Assembly: GCA_916613615.1 (NCBI GenBank)
Contig: OU744727.1
Location: forward strand, 19,104,093-19,168,092
Source: Steromphala cineraria
Lineage: Eukaryota; Mollusca; Gastropoda; Trochida; Trochidae
Direction: 5' to 3'
DNA: 64,000 bases
Each line of letters starts with the position of its first letter. Position 1 is the stretch's first letter. Position numbers and translations under genes: made by a program. Positions 54,301-64,000 of the stretch are shown here, one piece after another. A model generated the notes under the pieces. The model had not been told where the DNA came from, searched no databases, and saw nothing but the letters and a program-made list of their open reading frames with translations.

Positions 54301-54864
54301 TCTATTTTGAAACAGGTGTGAGAGTGTCCAAACGCCCGGTGCATAAATGTATGTGCATATATTGCACTTTTCTTATATGCAGAGGTAGAGTGGACATATA
54401 CCTAATATATGCTTATTCAATGATAAACCTATCTATTTTTAAATGGGTGTGAGAGTGTCCAAAGTCGAATAATGAACCCGGTGCCAACCTTACGCTTTGA
54501 ATAGTGAACTGGGAGCTGGCACCTTGCATCTATCTAATAGCCCTGTGCATAAATGTTTGTGCGTATATTGCACTTTTCTTATATGCAGAGGTAGACTAGA
54601 CATAGACCTAATATATGCTTATTCAATGATAAACCTATCTATTTTTAAATGGGTGTGAGAGTGTCCAAAGTCATATAATGAACCCGGTGCCAACCTTTCA
54701 CTTTGAATAGTGAACTGGGAGCTGGCACCTTGCATCTATCTAATAGCCCTGTGCATAAATGTTTGTGCGTATATTGCACTTTTCTTATATGCAGAGGTAG
54801 ACTGGACATAGACCTAATATATGCTTATTCAATGATAAGCATATCTATTTTAAAAAGGGGTGTG
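51301..54864 (+). repeat. 1782-bp higher-order repeat (8 full + 1 short monomer), two tandem copies
   Basis: 51301-53082 and 53083-54864 match at an offset of 1782, including the short monomers at 52551 and 54333, the GGACATATACC variant (52611, 54393), CCTTACGCTTTG and CCTTTCACTTTG. Single differences such as TAGTCATTTGC (51594) versus TAGTCCTTTGC show the copies are not an exact assembly duplicate. Confidence 0.85.
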
Positions 54865-57739
54865 AGAGTGTCCAAAGTCGAATAATGAACGCGGTGCCAA
54901 CTTCACACTTTGAATAGTGAACTGGGAGCTGGCACCTTGCATCTATCTAATAGCCCTGTGCATAAATGTTTGTGCGTATATTGCACTTTTCTTTTATGCA
55001 GAGGTAGACTGGACATAGACCTAATATATGCTTATTCAATGATAAGCATATCTATTTTAAAAAGGGGTGTGAGAGTGTCCAAAGTCTTATAATGAACCCG
55101 GTGCCAACTTCACACTTTGAATAGTGAACTGGGAGCTGGCACCTTGCATCTATCTAATAGCCCTGTGCATAAATGCATGTGCATATATTGCACTTTTCTT
55201 ATATGCAGAGGTAGACTTGACATAGACCTAATATATGCTTATTCAATGATAAACATATCTATTTCTAAATGGGTGTGAGAGTGTCCAAAGTCGAATAATG
55301 AACCCGGTGCCAACTTCACACTTTGAATAGTGAACTGGGAGCTGGCATCTTGCACCTATCTAATAGCCCTGTGCATAAATGTATGTGCGAATATTGCACT
55401 TTTCTTATATGCAGAGGTAGACTAGACATAGACCTAATATATACTTATTCAATGATAAACCTATCTATTTTGAAACAGGTGTGAGAGTGTCCAAAGTCGA
55501 ATAATGAACCCGGTGCCAACTTCACACTTTGAATAGTGAACTGGGAGCTGGCATCTTGCACCTATCTAATAGCCCTTTGCATAAATGTATGTGCGAATAT
55601 TGCACTTTTCTTATATGCAGAGGTAGACTAGACATAGACCTAATATATAATTATTCAATGATAAACCTATCTATTTTGAAACAGGTGTAAGAGTGTCCAA
55701 AGTCGAATAATGAACCCGGTGCCAACCTTACACTTTGAATAAGGAACTGGGAGCTGGCACCTTGCATCTATCTAATAGCCTGGTGCATAAATGTATGTGC
55801 GTATATTGCACTTTTCTTATATGCAGAGGTAGACTAGACATAGACCTAATATATGCTTATTCAATGATAAACCTATCTATTTTAAAATGGGTGTGAGAGT
55901 GTCCAAACTCATATAATGAACCCGGTGCCAACCTTACACTTTGAATAGTGAACTGGGAGCTGGCACCTTGCATGTATCTAATAGCACTGTGCATAAATGT
56001 TTGTGCGGATATTGCACTTTTCTTATATGCAGGGGTAGACTGGACATAGACCTAATATATGCTTATTCAATGATAAGCATATCTATTTTAAAAAGGGGTG
56101 TGAGAGTGTCCAAAGTCGAAAAATGAACCCGGTGCCAACCTTACACTTTGAATAAGGAGTTTGGAGCTGGCACCTTGCATCTATCTAATAGCCCTGTGCA
56201 TAAATGCATGTGCATATATTGCACTTTTCTTATATGCAGAGGTAGACTGGACATAGACCTAATATATGCTTATTCAATGATAAGCATATCTATTTTAAAT
56301 AGGGGTGTGAGAGTGTCCAAAGTCGAAAAATGAACCCGGTGCCAACCTTACACTTTGAATAAGGAACTGGGAGCTGGCACCTTGCATTTATCTAATAGCC
56401 CTGTGCATAAATGCATGTGCATATATTGCACTTTTCTTATATGCAGAGGTAGACTGGACATAGACCTAATTTATGCTTATTCATTGATAAACATATCTAT
56501 TTTTAAATGGGTGTGAGAGTGTCCAAAGTCGAATAATGAACCCGGTGCCAACTTCACACTTTGAATAGTGAACTGGGAGCTGGCACCTTGCATCTATCTA
56601 ATAAACCTGTGCATAAATGTTTGTGCGTATATTGCACTTTTCTTATATGCAGAGGCAGACTGGACATAGACCTAATATATGCTTTTTCAATGATAAACAT
56701 ATCTATTTTTAAATGGGTGTGAGAGTGTCCAAAATCGAATAATGAACCCGGTGCCAACCTTACACTTTGAATATGGAACTGGGAGCTGGCACCTTGCATC
56801 TATCTAATAGCCCTGTGCATAAATGTATGTGCATATATTGCATTTTTCTTATATGCAGAGGCAGACTGGACATAGACCTAATATATGCTTATTCAATGAT
56901 AAACATATCTATTTTTAAATGGGTGTGAGAGTGTCCAAAGTCGAATAATGAACCCGGTGCCAACTTCACACTTTGAATAGTGAACTGGGAGCTGGCATCT
57001 TGCACCTATCTAATAGCCCTTTGCATAAATGTATGTGCGAATATTGCACTTTTCTTATATGCAGAGGTAGACTAGACATAGACCTAATATATAATTATTC
57101 AATGATAAACCTATCTATTTTGAAACAGGTGTGAGAGTGTCCAAACTCATATAATGAACCCGGTGCCAACCTTACACTTTGAATAGTGAACTGGGAGCTG
57201 GCACCTTGCATGTATCTAATAGCACTGTGCATAAATGTTTGTGCGGATATTGCACTTTTCTTATATGCAGAGGTAGACTGGACATAGACCTTATATATGC
57301 TTATTCAATGATAAGCATATCTATTTTAAAAAGGGGTGTGAGAGTGTCCAAAGTCGAAAAATGAACCCGGTGCCAACTTCACACTTTGAATAGTGAACTG
57401 GGAGCTGGCACCTTGCATCTATCTAATAAACCTGTGCATAAATGTTTGTGCGTATATTGCACTTTTCTTATATGCAGAGGCAGACTGGACATAGACCTAA
57501 TATATGCTTTTTCAATGATAAACATATCTATTTTTAAATGGGTGTGAGAGTGTCCAAAATCGAATAATGAACCCGGTGCCAACCTTACACTTTGAATATG
57601 GAACTGGGAGCTGGCACCTTGCATCTATCTAATAGCCCTGTGCATAAATGTATGTGCATATATTGCATTTTTCTTATATGCAGAGGCAGACTGGACATAT
57701 ACCTATTATATGCTTATTCAATGATAAACCTATCTATTT

Positions 57740-60700
57740 TGAAATGGGTGTGAGAGTGTCCAAAGTCGAAAAATGAACCCGGTGCCAACCTTACACTTTG
57801 AATAGTGAACTGGGAGCTGGCACCTTGCATCTATCTAATAGCCCGGTGCATAAATGTATGTGCCTTTATTGCACTTTTCTTATATGCAGAGGTAGACTGG
57901 ACATAGACTTATATATGCTTATTCAATGATAAGCATATCTATTTTGAAATGGGTGTGAGAGTGTCCAAAGTCTTATAATGAACCCGGTGCCAACCTTACA
58001 CTTTGAATAGTGAACTGGGAGCTGGCACCTTGCATCTATCTAATAGCATTGTGCATAAATGTTTGTGCGGATATTGCACTTTTCTTATATGCAGAGGTAG
58101 ACTGGACATAGACCTAATATATGCTTATTCAATGATAAGCATATCTATTTTAAAAAGGGGTGTGAGAGTGTCCAAAGTCGAAAAATGAACCCGGTGCCAA
58201 CCTTACACTTTGAATAAGGAATTTGGAGCTGGCACCTTGCATCTATCTAATAGCCCTGTGCATAAATGCATGTGCATATATTGAACTTTTCTTATATGCA
58301 GAGGTAGACTGGACATAGACCTAATATATGCTTATTCAATGATAAACATATCTATTTTAAAAAGGGGTGTGAGAGTGTCCAAAGTCGAAAAATGAACCTG
58401 GTGCCAACCTTATACTTTGAATATTGAACTGGGAGCTGGCACCTTGCATCTATCTAATAGCCCTGTGCATAAATGTTTGTGCGTATATTGCACTTTTCTT
58501 ATATGCAGAGGCAGACTGGACATAGACCTAATATATGCTTTTTCAATGATAAACATATCTATTTTACAATGGGTGTGAGAGTGTCCAAAGTCGAATAATG
58601 AACCCGGTGCCAACTTCACACTTTGAATAGTGAACTGGGAGCTGGCATCTTGCACCTATCTAATAGCCCTTTGCATAAATGTATGTGCGAATATTGCACT
58701 TTTCTTATATGCAGAGGTAGACTAGACATAGACCTAATATATGCTTATTCAATGATAAACCTATCTATTTTGAAACAGGTGTGAGAGTGTCCAAAGTCGA
58801 ATAATGAACCCGGTGCCAACCTTACACTTCGAATAAGGAACTGGGAGCTGGCACCTTGCATCTATCTAATAGCCTGGTGCATAAATGTATGTGCATATAT
58901 TGCACTTTTCTTATATGCAGAGGTAGACTGGACATAGACCTAATATATGCTTATTCAATGATAAGCATATCTATTTTAAATAGGGGTGTGAGAGTGTCCA
59001 AAGTCGAAAATGAACCCGGTGCTAACCTTACACTTTGAATAAAGAACTGGGAGCTGGCACCTTGCATCTATCTAATAGCCCTGTGCATAAATGCATGTGC
59101 ATATATTGCACTTTTCTTATATGCAGAGGTAGACTAGACATAGACCTAATATATAATTATTCAATGATAAACCTATCTATTTTGAAACAGGTGTGAGAGT
59201 GTCCAAAGTCGAATAATGAACCCGGTGCCAACCTTACACTTTGAATAAGGAACTGGGAGCTGGCACCTTGCATCTATCTAATAGCCTGGTGCATAAATGT
59301 ATGTGCGTATATTGCACTTTTCTTATATGCAGAGGTAGACTAGACATAGACCTAATATATGCTTATTCAATGATAAACCTATCTATTTTAAAATGGGTGT
59401 GAGAGTGTCCAAACTCATATAATGAACCCGGTGCCAACCTTACACTTTGAATAGTGAACTGGGAGCTGGCACCTTGCATGTATCTAATAGCACTGTGCAT
59501 AAATGTTTGTGCGGATATTGCACTTTTCTTATATGCAGAGGTAGACTGGACATAGACCTAATATATGCTTATTCAATGATAAGCATATCTATTTTGAAAT
59601 GGGTGTGAGAGTGTCCAAAGTCGAAAAATGAACCCGGTGCCAACCTCACACTTTGAATAGTGAACTGGGAGCTGGCACCTTGCATCTATCTAATAGCCCG
59701 GTGCATAAATGTATGTGCCTTTATTGCACTTTTCTTATATGCAGAGGTAGACTGGACATAGACTTATATATGCTTATTCAATGATAAGCATATCTATTTT
59801 GAAATGGGTGTGAGAGTGTCCAAAGTCTTATAATGAACCCGGTGCCAACCTTACACTTTGAATAGTGAACTGGGAGCTGGCACCTTGCATCTATCTAATA
59901 GCACTGTGCATAAATGTTTGTGCGGATATTGCACTTTTCTTATATGCAGAGGTAGACTGGACATAGACCTAATATATGCTTATTCAATGATAAGCATATC
60001 TATTTTAAAAAGGGGTGTGAGAGTGTCCAAAGTCGAAAAATGAACCCGGTGCCAACCTTACACTTTGAATAAGGAATTTGGAGCTGGCACCTTGCATCTA
60101 TCTAATAGCCCTGTGCATAAATGCATGTGCATATATTGAACTTTTCTTATATGCAGAGGTAGACTGGACATAGACCTAATATATGCTTATTCATTGATAA
60201 ACATATCTATTTTTAAATGGGTGTGAGAGTGTCCAAAGTTGAATAATGAACCCGGTGCCAACTTCACACTTTGAATAGTGAACTGGGAGCTGGCATCTTG
60301 CACCTATCTAATAGCCCTTTGCATAAATGTATGTGCGAATATTGCACTTTTCTTATATGCAGAGGTAGACTAGACATAGACCTAATATATGCTTATTCAA
60401 TGATAAACCTATCTATTTTGAAACAGGTGTGAGAGTGTCCAAAGTCGAATAATGAACCCGGTGCCAACCTTACACTTCGAATAAGGAACTGGGAGCTGGC
60501 ACCTTGCATCTATCTAATAGCCTGGTGCATAAATGTATGTGCATATATTGCACTTTTCTTATATGCAGAGGTAGACTGGACATAGACCTAATATATGCTT
60601 ATTCAATGATAAGCATATCTATTTTAAATAGGGGTGTGAGAGTGTCCAAAGTCGAAAATGAACCCGGTGCCAACCTTACACTTTGAATAAAGAACTGGGA

Positions 60701-60763
60701 GCTGGCACCTTGCATCTATCTAATAGCCCTGTGCATAAATGCATGTGCATATATTGCACTTTT
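57740..60763 (+). repeat. Interleaved array duplications at offsets 1855 and 1648
   Basis: 57740-58350 matches 59595-60205 (offset 1855; rare markers GTGCCTTTATTGCAC and ATATTGAACTTTTC). 58600-59115 matches 60248-60763 (offset 1648; rare marker CACTTCGAATAAGG at 58826 and 60474). The change of offset between adjacent blocks equals one monomer, so one copy gained or lost a monomer between them. Confidence 0.75.
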
Positions 60764-61239
60764 CTTATATGCAGAGGTAGACTGGACATAGACCTAATAT
60801 ATGCTTATTCATTGATAAACATATCTATTTTTAAATGGGTGTGAGAGTGTCCAAAGTCGAATAATGAACCCGGTGCCAACTTCACACTTTGAATAGTGAA
60901 CTGGGAGCTGGCACCTTGCATCTATCTAATAGCCCTGTGCATAAATGTTTGTGCGTATATTGCACTTTTCTTATATGCAGAGGCAGACTGGACATAGACC
61001 TAATATATGCTTTTTCAATGATAAACATATCTATTTTTAAATGGGTGTGAGAGTGTCCAAAATCGAATAATGAACCCGGTGCCAACCTTACACTTTGAAT
61101 ATGGAACTGGGAGCTGGCACCTTGCATCTATCTAATAGCCCTGTGCATAAATGTATGTGCATATATTGCACTTTTCTTATATGCAGAGGCAGACTGGACA
61201 TAGACCTAATATACGCTTATTCAATGATAAGCATATCTA

Positions 61240-64000
61240 TTTTAAATAGGGGTGTGAGAGTGTCCAAAGTCGAATAATGAACCCGGTGCCAACTTCACAC
61301 TTTGAATAGTGAACTGGGAGCTGGCACCTTGCATCTATCTAATAGCCCTGTGCATAAATGTATGTGCATATATTGCACTTTTCTTATATGCAGAGGTAGA
61401 CTTGACATAGACCTAATATATGCTTATTCAATGATAAACATATCTCTTTTTAAATGGGTGTGAGAGTGTCCAAAGTCGAATAATGAACCCGGTGCCAACT
61501 TCATACTTTGAATAGTGACCTGGGAGCTGGCACCTTGCACCTATCTAATAGTCCTTTGCATAAATGTATGTGCGTATATTGCACTTTTCTTATATGCAGA
61601 GGTAGACTAGACATAGACCTAATATATGCTTATTCAATGATAAACCTATCTATTTTAAAATGGGTGTGAGAGTGTCCAAACTCATATAATGAACCCGGTG
61701 CCAACCTTACACTTTGAATAGTGAACTGGGAGCTGGCACCTTGCATCTATCTAATAGCACTGTGCATAAATGTTTGTGCGGATATTGCACTTTTCTTTTA
61801 TGCAGAGGTAGACTGGACATAGACCTAATATATGCTTATTCAATGATAAGCATATCTATTTTAAAAAGGGGTGTGAGAGTGTCCAAAGTCGAATAATGAA
61901 CCCGGTGCCAACTTCACGCTTTGAATAGTGAACTGGGAGCTGGCATCTTGCACCTATCTAATAGCCCTTTGCATAAATGAATGTGCGAATATTGCACTTT
62001 TCTTATATGCAGAGGTAGACTAGACATAGACCTAATATATACTTATTCAATGATAAACCTATCTATTTTGAAACAGGTGTGAGAGTGTCCAAAGTCGAAT
62101 AATGAACCCGGTGCCAACCTTACACTTTGAATAAGGAACTGGGAGCTTGCACCTTGCATCTATCTAATAGCCTGGTGCATAAATGTTTGTGCGTATATTG
62201 CACTTTTCTCATATGCAGAGGTAGACTGGACATAGACCTAATATATGCTTATTCAATGATAAGCATATCTATTTTTAAAAGGGGTGTGAGAGTGTCCAAT
62301 GTCGAATAATGAACGCGGTGCCAACTTCACACTTTGAATAGTGAACTGGGAGCTGGCACCTTGCATCTATCTAATAGCCCTGTGCATAAATGCACGGCAT
62401 ATATTGCACTTTTCTTATATGCAGAGGTAGACTTGACATAGACCTAATATATGCTTATTCAATGATAAACATATCTATTTTTAAATGGGTGTGAGAGTGT
62501 CCAAAGTCGAATAATGAACCCGGTGCCAACTTCATACTTTGAATAGTGACCTGGGAGCTGGCACCTTGCACCTATCTAATAGTCCTTTGCATAAATGTAT
62601 GTGCGTATATTGCACTTTTCTTATATGCAGAGGTAGACTAGACATAGACCTAATATATGCTTATTCAATGATAAACCTATCTATTTTAAAATGGGTGTGA
62701 GAGTGTCCAAACTCATATAATGAACCCGGTGCCAACCTTACACTTTGAATAGTGAACTGGGACCTGGCACCTTGCATCTATCTAATAGCACTGTGCATAA
62801 ATGTTTGTGCGGATATTGCACTTTTCTTATATGCAGAGGTAGACTGGACATAGACCTAATATATGCTTATTCAATGATAAGCATATCTATTTTAAAAAGG
62901 GGTGTGAGAGTGTCCGAAGTCGAAAAACGAACCTGGTGCCAACCTTACACTTTGAATAAGGAATTTGGAGCTGGCACCTTGTATCTATCTAATAGCACTG
63001 TGCATAAATGTTTGTGCGGATATTGCACTTTTCTTATATGCAGAGGTAGACTGGACATAGACCTAATATATGCTTATTCAATGATAAGCATATCTATTTT
63101 AAATAGGGGTGTGAGAGTGTCCAAAGTCGAATAATGAACCCGGTGCCAACTTCACACTTTGAATAGTGAACTGGGAGCTGGCACCTTGCATCTATCTAAT
63201 AGCCCTGTGCATAAATGTATGTGCATATATTGCACTTTTCTTATATGCAGAGGTAGACTGGACATAGACCTAATATATGCTTATTCAATGATAAACCTAT
63301 CTATTTTGAAACAGGTGTGAGAGTGTCCAAACGCCCGGTGCATAAATGTATGTGCATATATTGCACTTTTCTTATATGCAGAGGTAGAGTGGACATAGAC
63401 CTAATATATGCTTATTCAATGATAAACCTATCTATTTTTAAATGGGTGTGAGAGTGTCCAAAGTCGAATAATGAACCCAGTGCCAACCTTACACTTTGAA
63501 TAGTGAACTGGGAGCTGGCATCTTGCACCTATCTAATAGCCCTGTGCATAAATGTATGTGCGAATATTGCACTTTTCTTATATGCAGAGGTAGACTAGAC
63601 ATAGACCTAATATATACTTATTCAATGATAAACCTATCTATTTTGAAACAGGTGTGAGAGTGTCCAAAGTCGAATAATGAACCCGGTGCCAACCTTACAC
63701 TTTGAATAAGGAACTGGGAGCTGGCACCTTGCATCTATCTAATAGCCTGGTGCATAAATGTATGTGCATATATTGCACTTTTCTTATATGCAGAGGTAGA
63801 GTGGACATAGACCTAATATATGCTTATTCAATGATAAACCTATCTATTTTTAAATGGGTGTGAGAGTGTCCAAAGTCGAATAATGAACCCGGTGCCAACT
63901 TCACACTTTGAATAGTGACCTGGGAGCTGGCAACTTGCACCTATCTAATAGCCCTTTGCATAAATGTATGTGCGTATATTGCACTTTTCTTATATGCAGA
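61240..64000 (+). repeat. 2.7-kb block copied from ~47100-49863 (offset 14137-14138)
   Basis: The monomer order and rare variants of 47100-49863 reappear here: CATATCTCTTTTT (47301, 61438), AAATGCACGGCAT (48251, 62389), GAACCCAGTGCC (49337, 63474) and the short monomers at 49195 and 63332. One extra G near 48968 changes the offset by one. The match continues to the window end, so the true block is longer. Confidence 0.85.

Larger units (their letters stand above)
20454..64000 (+). repeat. Satellite DNA array, 206-207-bp monomer, with higher-order repeats
   Basis: About 43.5 kb of uninterrupted head-to-tail monomers. All are in one orientation, and the array is cut by the window end in mid-monomer. 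The monomer runs GTGTCCAAA, linker, GAACCCGGTGCCAAC, CACTTTGAATA, GAGCTGGCACCTTGCA, ATCTAATAG, TATATTGCACTTTTCTTA, GCAGAGGTAGACT, GACATAGACCTAATATATGC, then an inverted repeat, then GGTGTGAGA. Copies are 206 bp with the linker GTCGAAAATG and 207 bp with GTCGAATAATG. Other linkers are CTCATATAATG, GTCATATAATG, GTCTTATAATG and GTCGAAAAATG. I estimate about 200 full monomers plus 18 short ones. No inversion or foreign insertion was seen. Apparent small frames (60-140 aa) repeat every monomer, shift frame at monomer ends and mostly lack an ATG start. The array is probably heterochromatic; whether it is centromeric, subtelomeric or interstitial cannot be read from the sequence. Confidence 0.97.

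Noticed and set aside
21462..63134. Dozens of 60-70-codon frames in the array as a gene family
   Set aside because: They are the same piece of each monomer read again. The monomer length is usually not a multiple of three, so the frame ends at each boundary. The apparent starts are mostly TTG, and there is no signal peptide, domain or splice context.
20454..64000. CRISPR-like regular repeats
   Set aside because: The period is 206 bp with the whole unit conserved. There are no short repeats separated by unique spacers, no cas genes, and the sequence is eukaryotic.
20454..64000. CENP-B box in the satellite
   Set aside because: TTCG-type and CGGG-type words lie close together near the linker (CGAATAATGAACCCGG), but their order is inverted relative to the CENP-B box on either strand.
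20454..64000. Hammerhead ribozyme in the satellite, as in some animal satellites
   Set aside because: I found no CTGATGA core word on either strand of the monomer, so the conserved core is missing despite the hairpins.
1..64000. Telomeric repeats, tRNA or rRNA genes
   Set aside because: No TTAGGG-type run, no tRNA A/B box cloverleaf and no rRNA-like conserved stretch was seen.

Overview
The window is eukaryotic, AT-rich, gene-poor DNA. It contains no intact protein-coding gene, rRNA, tRNA or CRISPR array that I can support. The only recognisable protein homology is the 3' end of a non-LTR retrotransposon (LINE). An animal genome is likely. A bivalve or other mollusc is my best guess, because the element at 9425-10770 looks like the 'pearl'/Helentron-associated elements known from bivalves: ~178-bp core tandem repeats, a CCGT/ACGG-type microsatellite and terminal hairpins. 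The organism call is inference.

Left part, 1-19440: nested duplications without genes. A block of about 3.5-4.2 kb occurs twice, diverged, at 1-~4260 and 12771-~16240. Inside the left copy, a 2287-bp unit is tandemly triplicated (2753-4865, 4866-7152, 7153-9424). Units 2 and 3 are nearly identical. Each unit junction carries the first 14 bp of the pearl-like element that follows unit 3, so the duplication arose after that element had inserted. Older traces of a ~1.4-1.7-kb unit are visible at about 11.3, 13.0 and 14.46 kb. From 16241 to 19440 I see only AT-rich sequence with small palindromes and a T-rich tract.

Junction, ~19445-20453: a 5'-truncated LINE on the minus strand. It holds the last ~237 codons of the reverse-transcriptase ORF, with one in-frame stop, plus a 3' UTR with a polyadenylation signal. 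It ends exactly where the satellite starts.

Right part, 20454-64000: a single head-to-tail satellite array that runs off the window end. The monomer is 206-207 bp (about 200 copies), with 18 copies of a 131-bp short form that lacks one internal hairpin. The array has nested higher-order repeats: 2060-bp, 1161-bp, 1857-bp and 1782-bp units, and near-identical blocks copied over 4.7, 6.8 and 14.1 kb. The many small open frames in the array are by-products of the monomer sequence.

There is no pathway or operon to describe. The interest lies in satellite evolution, the LINE/satellite breakpoint and the element-linked tandem triplication.
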